Notes: a model not told the origin generated them from the sequence alone. A DNA stretch of 48,916 nt from an uncultured Prochlorococcus sp. (GCA_902550485.1 CACCZQ010000004.1:1-48916), one strand, 5' to 3'; shown: positions 35,339 to 43,691, counted from the first letter of the stretch. A program made the numbers and translations.

Positions 35339-35944
35339 ATGAAACCAAAAAGAATTCTCTTTTTATTAGCTTCATTGGGATTACTATCAGCCTCTACCAA
35401 ACCAATATTTGCTGATGAAATATTAATTGCTCACGCTGAGGTAAAGAAAACAGTAATTGTAAAATACAAACCTACAAGTACAAAAAAAGTCGTAAAAAAG
35501 AAAATTCTGCCAAACGGAAATGTAAAGAAAACAGTTTCTTATACAAAACTTTGCAAAAGGACAAGACTTGTAAAAAACATAAATGGCGCCGTGATCAAAA
35601 AAGTAGTTAAAAGAAACGTAAAGTGTCCACCCGCCTCACTTTATAGTCAAAAGAAAATATTTAGTAATCATAAATCTGCTGTAAAAAGTGTAAATCACGT
35701 TCATTATTATCCGCCTAAAGTCTCCCAACCAATAGCACCAGCCCCTAAAGTCTCCCATCCAATAGCACCAGCACCAGCTCCAAAAAATATTGATGATAAT
35801 AGCTGCAAAGAAGGAAGCGTTATAGGAGGTTTATTAGGTGCTGGCATAACAATGTCTGCTACAAGAGGTAAAGATAGATGGTGGGCTGTACCCGCTGGAG
35901 GCACTGCTGGTGCATTAATTGGTTGTCAAATTGATGGTGGTTAA
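35339..35944 (+). CDS. Secreted lysine-rich protein with proline repeats and glycine-zipper C-terminus
   Basis: From the ATG at 35339 the 201-aa protein starts with a signal peptide: MKPKRI, a hydrophobic stretch to about residue 20, then a cleavage site near IFADE. A longer frame from 35288 adds 17 polar residues ahead of it and is less likely. The mature part is Lys/Thr/Val-rich (KKTVIVKYKPTSTKKVVKKK). It then has two 10-residue repeats, PKVSQPIAPA and PKVSHPIAPA. The C-terminus (about 160-201) alternates Gly and small residues (GSVIGGLLGAGITMS, GGTAGALIG), the glycine-zipper pattern of outer-membrane-associated proteins such as the 17-kDa antigen family. It probably sits in the cell envelope. 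Specific function unknown. Confidence 0.75.
   Translation: MKPKRILFLLASLGLLSASTKPIFADEILIAHAEVKKTVIVKYKPTSTKKVVKKKILPNGNVKKTVSYTKLCKRTRLVKNINGAVIKKVVKRNVKCPPASLYSQKKIFSNHKSAVKSVNHVHYYPPKVSQPIAPAPKVSHPIAPAPAPKNIDDNSCKEGSVIGGLLGAGITMSATRGKDRWWAVPAGGTAGALIGCQIDGG
35714..35773 (+). repeat. Tandem 30-bp in-gene repeat (two units)
   Basis: Two adjacent 30-bp units (35714-35743 and 35744-35773) differ at one position near the middle (CCAACC versus CCATCC). They encode PKVSQPIAPA and PKVSHPIAPA. Near-identity at the DNA level implies a recent duplication by slippage. Confidence 0.85.
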
Positions 35945-36090
35945 CTTAATTAAAATTTCATTTTGAGATGTTTATTAACTTAAGATTTAAAAATAATCCT
36001 ATAAATTTTTACTAGAAAAGTTACAAGAAGTAATTAAAAAATAAAATTTTTAAATTTTATTTTAAAATTTCTTACCGCAATCTAAACTTA

Positions 36091-37353
36091 ATGAAAAGTT
36101 CATTGTTATCACTTTTTGCTGTAGGAATTTCATTACAAGCAATACCTGCATCACTTGCTGAAGAAAACAAGATTATTACATTGACTCCACCAAAGGAGAC
36201 TGAAAGAGCTTATTTTAGTTCTTTGAAACCCAAGTCTCCAATGCCAATGTTGCAAAGCTTACCAAATTCTTCTTATGCAACTTCCATGGAGTCTTATCGT
36301 TTAAGACCTGGGGTTAAATTACCAAAAGGGAGAGAATCTCTATCTTCAAATATTGTTGAACCGTCTAACTATGGTAAGAGAAAATATTCATATACAACAG
36401 CGGTTGTAAAACCTCTTTCGTCTCCCAAGAAAAAAGATCTTAATAATGTAGCAACCTCCGCTCGACCTTACCTCACAGCTGGGAAATTATGGATGCGTAA
36501 AGGGGGAAGATGGTATATATGTTCTGGATCATTGATTGGTAAAGGAGTCGTTGCTACCGCCGCACACTGTATTGCTGATTGGGGAGGAGGTAGTAGTAGT
36601 ATTGCAAGCACGGTCTATTTCATACCTGCTGCAACTAAAAACAATTCTATCGCTTCAAATGCTGGCCCAATTGGCACTTGGGGTGTAAAGAAAATGGTTT
36701 TGCCAGGCTGTTACACAGCTGGTACTTGCGCTAATACCGCCGGTGGTGTTATTTCAAGTAATGATTTAGCTTTGTTGGTACTTGATGGCCCAGTGAAAAA
36801 TCTTCCTTTTGCTAAAGGGGCAGGAACATATGGATATGGGTGGAATGGTTATGGTTTTACAACTGGGAATACGTTTATAAACAGGTCTAAGAAATTAGGT
36901 CAAATCACACAACTTGGATATCCTGCAGCGTTAGGCGATACTTCGAGAAATCGTGGGGGAGCCATGATGAGAACTGACTCTATGGCTGTTTATTATCAAC
37001 CTGTAAAGAATGTTAAAAACTTTATTTGGGGTAGTCAGCAGACTGGAGGCTCTTCCGGTGGGCCAGAGATTACTAATTTTGGAAGAAAGCCAAACATTAG
37101 TGCTTCAGCTGGTGGTGGTTATAGGAAACTTCGTAATATCCTAGTTGGTGTAACCAGTTGGGGATATACAGACAAGAATCAACAAGTGCAGGGAGCTTCT
37201 TGGTTTGGTCAAAATAAAGAGTATCCAAGCAGTCAATATAAAGACTCAGCAAATAAAAACTGGGGAGCTGGAAACATAGGATCTCTTATGCGTACTGTTT
37301 GTGGAAAAGGTACAGGTAACTTAAATCTGAATTCAAATTATTGCGGTTATTAA
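36091..37353 (+). CDS. Secreted trypsin-like serine protease
   Basis: This 420-aa protein has an N-terminal signal peptide (about 1-23, ending ASLAEE). A disordered Pro/Ser-rich stretch follows to about residue 130, then a trypsin-fold domain. The catalytic triad is visible: His159 in ATAAHCIADW, Asp225 in SNDLALLVLDG and Ser322 in TGGSSGGPEI. CSGSLIGKGVVATAAHC is the classic first-half signature. The oxyanion motif reads GGSSGGP instead of the usual G-D-S-GG-P, with Ser in place of Asp before the active serine. It should be periplasmic or exported. The substrate is unknown; a role in envelope protein turnover is possible. A strong terminator follows. Confidence 0.9.
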   Translation: MKSSLLSLFAVGISLQAIPASLAEENKIITLTPPKETERAYFSSLKPKSPMPMLQSLPNSSYATSMESYRLRPGVKLPKGRESLSSNIVEPSNYGKRKYSYTTAVVKPLSSPKKKDLNNVATSARPYLTAGKLWMRKGGRWYICSGSLIGKGVVATAAHCIADWGGGSSSIASTVYFIPAATKNNSIASNAGPIGTWGVKKMVLPGCYTAGTCANTAGGVISSNDLALLVLDGPVKNLPFAKGAGTYGYGWNGYGFTTGNTFINRSKKLGQITQLGYPAALGDTSRNRGGAMMRTDSMAVYYQPVKNVKNFIWGSQQTGGSSGGPEITNFGRKPNISASAGGGYRKLRNILVGVTSWGYTDKNQQVQGASWFGQNKEYPSSQYKDSANKNWGAGNIGSLMRTVCGKGTGNLNLNSNYCGY

Positions 37354-37410
37354 TAGATCGGTATTCCATTTTCTATAATCCTAATAAATTAAATCTTAAA
37401 TAGTATTAAT

Positions 37411-37445
37411 AAAAGAGAGTTAGTTAATCTACTCTCTTTTTTTGT
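37411..37445. terminator. Rho-independent terminator (can work in both directions)
   Basis: AAAAGAGAGT (37411-37420) pairs perfectly with ACTCTCTTTT (37431-37440) around a 10-base loop, followed by more T. It lies 58 bp after the protease stop. The A-run on the 5' side makes it a plausible terminator for the opposite strand as well, though the nearest leftward gene, ugd, ends at 37771. Confidence 0.88.
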
Positions 37446-37770
37446 TTTTTCTTTAAAGAATGTCGCTAAAAGATTAGCCATTATATATAAATATCTCTAG
37501 AGGCAGTTAATTAGAACAAGATAGTTATTGATAAGGGCTTTCTTCAAAACTTTTTAAAATTTTTAATCAATTATTGTATCCAAGAACTTGTTTTGCCAAT
37601 ATTGATCAATCAGATGTTTAATTAAAGTTTGTACTTTTTGATTTTTCTATGATATTCATGATCATTATTAATTTATCTTTATAAAACATATTTTAAAATT
37701 AAAATAAAAACTCATTATTAACATTCATCTATTCATAGATAAGAAATTCATAATAAAATTCCTCTCACCT
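37446..37770. other. Non-coding gap downstream of ugd
   Basis: No gene is seen in these 325 bp between the terminator and the end of ugd. The DNA is AT-rich, without a clear hairpin or readable frame. Confidence 0.6.
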
Positions 37771-39207
37771 TCAATTTCTCCTTACTGTGCCGACACCTAC
37801 TCTCCAAAAACTAAGCCCTGAACTTTTTACTCTTTCTTCATCTACTATTAATCTTGTATCAAATACCCAGCCTGGAGATCTCATTTTTTTTGATACTTTT
37901 TCCCAATTTATATTAGAGTAGATATCCCATTCTGTTAAAACAACAACTGCATCTAAATTTTTAAAAAAATCATTTTCCAAAAGTGAATTTTCCCATTTTT
38001 TATATTTATATTTTTTAACTAATTCTTCATTTTTTTTGAAATCTTCAATTGGTGGCGTGCCCAAATCTAAAACTATTTGTTCCTTCGAAACTTTGGGATC
38101 GTGAATTCTCAAATACGCTCCTTCGTTTAATAAGTTCTTACATATTTGAACGGCTGGTGACTCTCTAGTATCGTTAGTGTTTGCCTTGAATGAAAAACCT
38201 AGAATACCAATTTTTTTTTCTGTTAAGGTCCCAAATAGTTTTTCCAAAATTATATTAGTAAGTCTGTTTTGATTCCAACTATTAAGATGAACAACACTTT
38301 CCCAAAAATCAGCTACTTGAGGTAGGCCAAAATGGTTTGCTAAATAAACGAGATTTAATATATCTTTTTTAAAGCAACTGCCTCCAAAACCTGGTCCAAC
38401 ATTTAGGAATTTACTTCCAATTCGACTATCTTTACCAATCGCACGTGAGACCTCCCTAATATCAGCACCAGTAACTTCACATAAAGCACTAATTGAATTT
38501 ATAGAACTAACCCTTTGAGCAAGAAATGCATTTGCAGTTAATTTAGCTAACTCACTACTCCATAAATTGGTATGAATAATTTTCTCTTCGTTTACCCATC
38601 TTTTATATAGATCATGAAGAGCTTTGATTGCATTTTCATTAGAACCTCCAATTAAAACCCTATCAGGATTTTCAAGGTCATTAATAGCTGTTCCCTCGGC
38701 TAAAAATTCTGGATTAGATAGAATATCAAATGTAATTTTATTTTTAGAATTTAAAGAAGATTGTGAAGACTCAAGTATAGCTTTTATTACTTCACCAGTT
38801 CTCACAGGTAAAGTGCTTTTTTCAACAACAATAGTGTGTCCTTTTGCATATTTTGAAATTTGCCTAGCACAAGATTCTACCCATTTTAAATCACTTGCTT
38901 GACCTGCACCAATGCCACTAGTTTTTGTAGGGGTATTAACAGAAATAAAAATCATATCTGCTTCAGATATACACTTATGAACTTCGGTAGAAAAAGTCAA
39001 ATTCTTTCCGCGACATCTTTTTACAATTTCATCTAAGCCAGGCTCAAAAATAGGGAGCTTTGATAAATCTTTGCTATTCCAAGCTGCAATTCTATCCGGA
39101 TTAACATCAACAACATTAAAAGAAATATCGTTACATTTATCGGCAAAAACGGACATAGTTGGTCCACCAACATACCCTGCACCTATACAACAAACTTTTT
39201 TTATCAA
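37771..39207 (-). CDS. ugd: UDP-glucose 6-dehydrogenase, eukaryote-like class
   Basis: This 478-aa enzyme oxidises UDP-glucose to UDP-glucuronate with two NAD. The N-terminal Rossmann motif is CCIGAGYVGGPTM. VEKSTLPVRTGE, SNPEFLAEGTAINDLENPDR and the catalytic-Cys segment GPGFGGSCFKKDI (Cys near residue 277) follow. LGFSFKANTNDTRESPA begins the C-terminal UDP-binding half. Length and the SGIGAGQASDLKWVE insert match the longer, animal/plant-like UGDH group rather than the ~390-aa bacterial form; similar forms exist in bacteria. Product UDP-GlcA is the substrate for the epimerase at 860-1909. Confidence 0.94.
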   Translation of the reverse strand: MIKKVCCIGAGYVGGPTMSVFADKCNDISFNVVDVNPDRIAAWNSKDLSKLPIFEPGLDEIVKRCRGKNLTFSTEVHKCISEADMIFISVNTPTKTSGIGAGQASDLKWVESCARQISKYAKGHTIVVEKSTLPVRTGEVIKAILESSQSSLNSKNKITFDILSNPEFLAEGTAINDLENPDRVLIGGSNENAIKALHDLYKRWVNEEKIIHTNLWSSELAKLTANAFLAQRVSSINSISALCEVTGADIREVSRAIGKDSRIGSKFLNVGPGFGGSCFKKDILNLVYLANHFGLPQVADFWESVVHLNSWNQNRLTNIILEKLFGTLTEKKIGILGFSFKANTNDTRESPAVQICKNLLNEGAYLRIHDPKVSKEQIVLDLGTPPIEDFKKNEELVKKYKYKKWENSLLENDFFKNLDAVVVLTEWDIYSNINWEKVSKKMRSPGWVFDTRLIVDEERVKSSGLSFWRVGVGTVRRN

Positions 39208-39342
39208 TGTAAATAAATTAATATAATAAACTTTATCACCTCATTACCTCTATATAAGTTTTAAAAAAAAATTTAGAATTTTTTACTAAAAATTATTAAT
39301 GTTTTATGGAATAGATGGTTTCATAATCTTTTGCTTTTTTTA

Positions 39343-39603
39343 TTAAAAATCATCAATAATACTTAAAGTCACATAATCATTTATTTTATTTACATCAACT
39401 ATTTGCCTTGATGTCACCACGGGAGGAATAAACACACAAGCAATAATTAATGATGCAAAAGTTAGTCCATATACATTTGGCTTTAAAACAAAACCTTTTA
39501 GACTTTTATATAAAAAATTTGTGTTAAATCGTCTTGATTCTTGTTTATAAGTGAGTGCATTCTCAATCATTTGATCGAGAACTTCCTTTTTTAGTTTAGA
39601 CAT
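39343..39603 (-). CDS. Small one-TM protein, candidate anti-sigma factor
   Basis: This 86-aa protein has an N-terminal polar, helical cytoplasmic part (about 1-42, KKEVLDQMIENALTYKQESRR), one TM (about 44-62, YGLTFASLIIACVFIPPVV) and a short outside tail of about 24 residues. It overlaps the ECF sigma gene by 8 bp. That position, size and topology are typical of membrane anti-sigma factors, but no zinc-binding HxxxCxxC motif is present. The role is therefore inferred from context. It would hold the sigma factor at the membrane until an outside signal arrives. Confidence 0.65.
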   Translation of the reverse strand: MSKLKKEVLDQMIENALTYKQESRRFNTNFLYKSLKGFVLKPNVYGLTFASLIIACVFIPPVVTSRQIVDVNKINDYVTLSIIDDF

Positions 39604-40144
39604 AAAAGAACTCCTCCAATAAATCCTTTGGTAAAATAGTTTTTAACTTTTTGCGAGCCCGTATAATAAGGCTTTCAGTAGCCTTGTCGGTTTTGTTTAA
39701 AATATTAGATACTTCCCTCTGTTTATAACCACAAAAATAATGTAGTAAAATGGCTTCTTTTTGATTTGTAGGAAGTTTCTGAATATTATTTAAAAGCATT
39801 TTTCTTAATTCATTATTATCGTATTTTTTATTTGTTATGTCTTGATTGGAATAGTGATCTTTAAATTCCTCAGGATTTTTGTATCTTCTTATGAAATCCA
39901 TACAAGTTGAAAAAACGATCTTATAAACATATCCTTCTACACTTCCTTTATTTACCCACCGAGGAGCTGATTGCCAAATTTTAATCAAAGAAATTTGTAC
40001 AACATCATCTGCATCGTCAAAATGAGATGAACCCAAAAGTTTAATTGCTGTTGAATGCATTTTGTAACCCAAAGCTTTAGCGATGAATCGGAACGATTTT
40101 TTATCCCCCTCCGCTATTTTGCGCATGTGGGAAATTAAATCCAT
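39596..40144 (-). CDS. ECF-type RNA polymerase sigma factor
   Basis: This 182-aa protein has the two ECF domains. Region 2 (about 20-95) is seen in DDADDVVQISLIKIWQSAPRW and VEGYVYKIVFSTCMDFIRR, the core-binding and -10-recognition helices. Region 4 (about 120-175) has LPTNQKEAILLHYFCGYKQREVSNIL followed by the recognition helix ATESLIIRARKKLK. No region 3 is present, as usual for ECF factors. It directs RNA polymerase to a specific set of promoters, usually including its own operon. It is sandwiched between an EF-hand protein (9 bp upstream) and a small membrane protein (8-bp overlap). Confidence 0.9.
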   Translation of the reverse strand: MDLISHMRKIAEGDKKSFRFIAKALGYKMHSTAIKLLGSSHFDDADDVVQISLIKIWQSAPRWVNKGSVEGYVYKIVFSTCMDFIRRYKNPEEFKDHYSNQDITNKKYDNNELRKMLLNNIQKLPTNQKEAILLHYFCGYKQREVSNILNKTDKATESLIIRARKKLKTILPKDLLEEFFYV

Positions 40145-40153
40145 GGACTTTCC

Positions 40154-40477
40154 TTAAAATTCTAGATTCTCTAATTTATATAACTTTTTTTTAGTTTTGT
40201 ATATCTTTTTTTGCATTTCCTTCCTAACGGAGCGTAATTCTTTTTTTGACAATTTACTATCACCGTCCTTATCAAACTTCAGAAATATCTTATCTATTCG
40301 ATTACGGTGAGCCTCAATCATTTCGTCTTTTGAGATAAGTCCATCATCATTCGTGTCAATCCTCTCAAAACGTCTGCGCATTTTGCTAAAGTCATTTTTT
40401 TCATAGGTAGGATTCGAATAAGAAGGCAATGTAATAAAAAATGTCAATGCCAAAATTAAAAATGAAAAGTTTTTCAT
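40154..40477 (-). CDS. Secreted EF-hand calcium-binding protein
   Basis: This 107-aa protein has a signal peptide (about 1-21, cleaved near PSYSNP). Two EF-hand loops follow: DTNDDGLISKDE (about 42-53) and DKDGDSKLSKKE (about 69-80). Each has Asp at positions 1, 3 and 5 (or Asn at 3), and Glu at 12, so both look able to bind calcium. A Lys-rich helical tail ends it. The protein should be periplasmic. It is the first gene of the three-gene unit with the ECF sigma factor, so it may sense divalent ions and regulate, or be regulated by, the sigma factor. Confidence 0.85.
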   Translation of the reverse strand: MKNFSFLILALTFFITLPSYSNPTYEKNDFSKMRRRFERIDTNDDGLISKDEMIEAHRNRIDKIFLKFDKDGDSKLSKKELRSVRKEMQKKIYKTKKKLYKLENLEF

Positions 40478-40656
40478 AAAAATACTTTATATCTATATAT
40501 CATTAACGCAGAAATTGATAAAATCCTTCGCAAGAAAAAACTTATTTGCGCATTTTTGGGTGCAGCATTGCTTAAAAAAGCTTTGACAAGTACGTAGAAA
40601 AGTTATTTTATTAATTAACGATCTCTGAAAACTTTTGGTAAGACATAAAAATTAAG

Positions 40657-40729
40657 TGGAGCCAAGCGGACTCGAACCGCTGACCCCCTGCATGCCATGC
40701 AGGTGCTCTACCAGCTGAGCTATGGCCCC
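40657..40729 (-). tRNA. tRNA-Ala (anticodon GGC)
   Basis: On the minus strand the acceptor stem GGGGCCA pairs with TGGCTCC (one G-T) and the discriminator is A. The D-stem is GCTC/GAGC. The anticodon stem CCTGC/GCAGG encloses ATGGCAT, so the anticodon GGC reads GCC alanine codons. The T-arm has the normal GTTCGAGTC loop. CCA is not encoded. It marks the left edge of the small-gene patchwork. Confidence 0.97.
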
Positions 40730-40864
40730 AAATCCCAAAACGTTAGTGATATCAATCTATCTTGAGATTTCTTTCGTAACGTCCTTAATTCCTATAGTAC
40801 TTTATAGCGTTTGATTATTGAAATCTGCACCTTAAAATACACCTAGAGATTTACAAGCTGTAGT

Positions 40865-41038
40865 ATGCTTTCTAGGGCTGTTCTTAAACAATTTCGCACC
40901 TACTTAAAAAGCCAAGTTGGGCATGGGTGGAGTGTAGAAGGCAGAAAAAGTAAAGGTAGACTTTTGACAAGAGTCTCTTTTAGATATTTATCTGGGGAAA
41001 GAAGTGTAGTTTTATTGGACATTGATTTTGATGCTTAA
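40865..41038 (+). CDS. 57-aa protein resembling an integrase arm-binding domain
   Basis: This frame starts at ATG 40865 and is not a shadow of another gene. The C-terminal half, VEGRKSKGRLLTRVSFRYL followed by SGERSVVLLDIDF, is a run of basic, alternating beta-strand residues. It recalls the three-strand N-terminal arm-binding (AP2-like) domain of cyanobacterial tyrosine recombinases. A full integrase would be 350 aa or more, so this may be a truncated relic, or an independent small DNA-binding protein. Lying 136 bp from tRNA-Ala supports a past integration event. Coding status is likely; the relation to integrase is an inference from pattern only. Confidence 0.6.
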   Translation: MLSRAVLKQFRTYLKSQVGHGWSVEGRKSKGRLLTRVSFRYLSGERSVVLLDIDFDA

Positions 41039-41103
41039 TATTGTTTTAATTTCATTGCTTTGTGCATTGCATTTTCTAAATTACATAGTAGTTTTGCTCT
41101 CAT

Positions 41104-41781
41104 TTAGGTTCTACTAATACATTTTGTTGAATATTTTATGAATAGCTTACTGTTACTTAAAAATTTATTTTTAAGGGTTCCAAACCAACTATCAAGCTTA
41201 GACTTAGCAAGTCTGCATTCTGTAATACCCCTAAAATATATAGTATTAAATGAAGACAAATCATCTGCAACTTGGTCATAACCATCCAGAGTATGGATTA
41301 TATATTCAGAAATGTTATTATTACGATCTTTCTCTTTTTTCATTTTAATTGACGAAATCTCGAGAGCATAATTAGAGCCATTCTCATCCACTCCCTTTAA
41401 ACATTTTGTATATGGTTTATATCTAAAATCAATCTCTTCAAATTTCCCCAAATCAATTTGATTTATCCATATACGTTTATTATTAGCAAATCTATTGCAA
41501 ATAGTTCTAATGGCAAATGTTGAAATTTTGAGTTTATCGAATGTAACTGTACTCCATCCTTTGAAGGAAAAACCTTCATTCCCAGGCCATTGATTAAATC
41601 CTTTCCATTGAATTGTATTTTGATGTAGAAGATACCAAACTTCCTTTGAATTGGATTGACTTTCAGATAAAGAACTTCTTTGGTTTGGAAGTTTATCATG
41701 TGAATTTGGATATGCTTTCAGTTCACCACCAAATGAAAAAAGACTGGCTAATAGAAAAGGAGCAAGCATTAATTTCTTCAT
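41104..41781 (-). CDS. Secreted protein of unknown function
   Basis: This 225-aa protein has a clear signal peptide (MKKLMLAPFLLASLFSFGG, cleaved near LKAYP). The mature part is rich in aromatic residues and Cys. It has VWYLLHQNTIQWKG, the segment FKGWSTVTFDKL, paired cysteines around RTICNRF and KPYTKCLKG, then CRLAKSKLDSWF. I do not recognise a family. Similar MKKLLLAP...FGGELKA signal peptides occur in other Prochlorococcus secreted proteins, by memory. It is divergent from the SHOCT-domain gene at 41880, with a repeat block between them. Confidence 0.72.
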   Translation of the reverse strand: MKKLMLAPFLLASLFSFGGELKAYPNSHDKLPNQRSSLSESQSNSKEVWYLLHQNTIQWKGFNQWPGNEGFSFKGWSTVTFDKLKISTFAIRTICNRFANNKRIWINQIDLGKFEEIDFRYKPYTKCLKGVDENGSNYALEISSIKMKKEKDRNNNISEYIIHTLDGYDQVADDLSSFNTIYFRGITECRLAKSKLDSWFGTLKNKFLSNSKLFIKYSTKCISRT

Positions 41782-41840
41782 TGTTAGAAGTTTTGATTTT
41801 TAAGATTATATATATTCAGATATCTTATGGCCATTTATTA

Positions 41841-41876
41841 ATTGACAGTTGATCTAAAATAAGGACAATTAGCTTC
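41841..41876 (+). repeat. Dispersed promoter-like repeat, copy A
   Basis: This block is ATTGACAGTTGATCTAAAAT followed by AAGGACAATTAGCTTCT, ending just before the ATG of the SHOCT-domain gene. It matches copies at 43809, 44831, 46930 (partial) and 47146. TAAAAT is a plausible -10 element, which would start the transcript close to the AAGG. Confidence 0.75.
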
Positions 41877-41879
41877 TAA

Positions 41880-42599
41880 ATGAAACGCTTACTACTCCCA
41901 CTACTAGCAGCCCTCGCTTTACCAACTGCTGTCAATGCTGATAATGCTTATGGTTATGGGATGCAATTATGTCAGATGATGAGAAGTGGTATGGATCCAA
42001 GTGATGCAGAGAAAATAGTTAATGATTCAATTATGAATAGTATTCCTCCTTCCTATTCAAGTAGTGATCCGTATGCACCATGGTCTCCAACTAGAACAAC
42101 TTCGGGAGCAATTGCCTCAGGGATTTCTTCAGGCATTGTAGATGGTTTTGCTGCTGCAATGAGAGCAAGTGCTTTAAAACCAGGAGTAATAAAAACTATG
42201 GAATCTAATTGTCCAGATTTTTATGAATCTGCAAGAAATAGAAGTAATGAAAACAAAATTGTAAAAAAGAAAATTTGTACTTGGGAAAAAGATAAGTTCA
42301 ATAAAGGTAAAAAGAAAAGAAAATGCAGGAAGAAAACTGCAGAAGAAATAGCGTTGGAATTACCTAAAGTTCCGGAAGATAAAACAAAACTAAAATTATT
42401 CTGCAAAACAAACCTTTATAACTCAAACTGTAAAAAGTTTTACGATATAAAACTAAATGCAATTAGAAATCCAAATAATATTCAACAAAATACTTATTCT
42501 GAGGCAGATGAATTGAAAAAATTTGCAGAGTTAAAAGATAAGGGAATAATTAGCGAAGAAGAATTTGAAAAAAAGAAAAATGAAATTTTAGGTCTTTAG
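41880..42599 (+). CDS. Secreted protein with C-terminal SHOCT domain
   Basis: This 239-aa protein starts with the signal peptide MKRLLLPLLAALALPTAVNA, which I recognise as a leader reused by several unrelated Prochlorococcus proteins. The next part (YGYGMQLCQMMRSGMDPSDA) is Met/Cys-rich. A Gly/Ala-rich stretch (SGAIASGISSGIVDGFAAA) and a basic linker (KKKICTWEKDKFNKGKKKRK) follow. The last 35 residues (EADELKKFAELKDKGIISEE and the run to GL) are a SHOCT domain, a short helical hairpin usually found at protein C-termini. It probably acts outside the cytoplasm. Function unknown. Repeat copy A lies directly upstream and a leader fragment directly downstream. Confidence 0.82.
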   Translation: MKRLLLPLLAALALPTAVNADNAYGYGMQLCQMMRSGMDPSDAEKIVNDSIMNSIPPSYSSSDPYAPWSPTRTTSGAIASGISSGIVDGFAAAMRASALKPGVIKTMESNCPDFYESARNRSNENKIVKKKICTWEKDKFNKGKKKRKCRKKTAEEIALELPKVPEDKTKLKLFCKTNLYNSNCKKFYDIKLNAIRNPNNIQQNTYSEADELKKFAELKDKGIISEEEFEKKKNEILGL

Positions 42600-42627
42600 A
42601 TTAAACGCTTATTACTTGCAACGCAAA
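42600..42627 (+). repeat. Leader fragment L2 directly after a stop codon
   Basis: Straight after the TAG of the SHOCT-domain gene the sequence reads ATTAAACGCTTATTACTTGC, a damaged version of the ATGAAACGCTTACTACT that begins that same gene. ATG has become ATT. AACGCTTA (42604) and AACGCAAA (42620) lie 16 bp apart, as in fragment L4. Confidence 0.7.
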
Positions 42628-42683
42628 TAGTTAGTAATTTTTCTAATTTCATACACCAGAGAGAGGTTAACAGCATGAAAAAC

Positions 42684-43691
42684 TTATGGACTAGAATTAA
42701 CATATGTTATTAATATTTTCAACAGATCATTAGGTTGAAATTTTGGATAATGGGCTTTTTCTGGATAAATATTAAAATCTTCTAAAAATAATTGTTCTCT
42801 ATTTTGAAAAAAAAGTTGCCTTACTTTTTCATTACTTAATTTAAAGGTTTCATAAAATTCCCTCGCCTCTTTTTTGGATGGTTGAACCTTCTCTAATGGA
42901 AAATCAAAGGAATTTTCGATTAATTTATTTAATCTTTTTTGGGTTTTATCCAAAGGTACAAGATGTCTATCTGGCTTCATCAAATTGATTTGTCTCATGA
43001 TTTCAATAGCTCTTCCATCAATACTTTCATTCCGTCTAAATCCATCAATTTTTAAGATATTTGATAAATGGCTAAGTTCCGAGGCTGCACAAAAGTCTTT
43101 AATTAAATCCCTTGATTCTGGTACACTATCTGGAAACAAAATAGGTTTAATATTTTTTTTACCAAAAATATCCATCCACAATTTCAAGAAATATTCAAGA
43201 TCAAAGTTATCTGTCGCTACAAGGCATTGTTGTTCAAGATGACCCTTATTTTTAACAATATTTTTATATCTACTTAAAGCTCGTCTATCCTGACGCCTAA
43301 GTACTGGTATTATTGAAACCTGTTCAAAGCGCTTATACATCCATTTAAATATTGATTGGATTTCAGTTTTATTAAGTGCACCTAACCCTTCAGCAGAGAT
43401 AATTACTCTTGTTAGGCCTTGATCTTTAACTTTAGAAATTTTTCTGGCAATTCTTTTTTTAAATAAATTCTTTTTCTCTTCATAATTTTCACTTGTTATT
43501 CCTAAATTCTGAGAAGCTCTAGTATTCTTATATTCACAAGAAAAAGCAAAACGAAGTTCAAAAAAATTAGCTTTACTTAAACGAAGAAAACATATTCCAT
43601 TTTTATATAATTCTTGTTCATTCTCTGTTAAAAAAGCTTGAATAGAGGAGCTGCCTGTTTTGCTTGGGCCTATATGAATAAAGCAATCCAT
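42684..43691 (-). CDS. Sulfotransferase
   Basis: This 335-aa protein begins with CFIHIGPSKTGSSSIQAFL, an intact PAPS 5'-phosphosulfate loop at residues 3-15. Near residue 120 is QVSIIPVLRRQDRRALSRYK, where the Arg and Ser of the 3'-phosphate site are expected. It is the third protein in the window with a complete PAPS loop, but it lies 10 kb from the capsule genes and has no sugar-gene neighbours. A different acceptor is therefore possible. The C-terminal region lacks the PDW motif shared by the sulfotransferases at 15004 and 25883. No signal or TM is seen, so it is cytoplasmic. Confidence 0.86.
   Translation of the reverse strand: MDCFIHIGPSKTGSSSIQAFLTENEQELYKNGICFLRLSKANFFELRFAFSCEYKNTRASQNLGITSENYEEKKNLFKKRIARKISKVKDQGLTRVIISAEGLGALNKTEIQSIFKWMYKRFEQVSIIPVLRRQDRRALSRYKNIVKNKGHLEQQCLVATDNFDLEYFLKLWMDIFGKKNIKPILFPDSVPESRDLIKDFCAASELSHLSNILKIDGFRRNESIDGRAIEIMRQINLMKPDRHLVPLDKTQKRLNKLIENSFDFPLEKVQPSKKEAREFYETFKLSNEKVRQLFFQNREQLFLEDFNIYPEKAHYPKFQPNDLLKILITYVNSSP

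Noticed and set aside
35714-35773. Start of a CRISPR-like array
   Set aside because: The two 30-bp units are directly adjacent with no spacer and lie in frame inside a gene.
41842-41866. TTGACA in the dispersed repeat read as a sigma-70 -35 box
   Set aside because: The only conserved -10-like hexamer, TAAAAT, lies just 8-9 bp downstream, far too close for a -35/-10 pair. I keep TAAAAT as a possible -10 and treat TTGACAG as conserved for another reason.
42675-42713. A 12-codon ATG frame (MKNLWTRINICY) after the SHOCT gene
   Set aside because: It is very short, overlaps the end of the convergent sulfotransferase gene and has no supporting signal.
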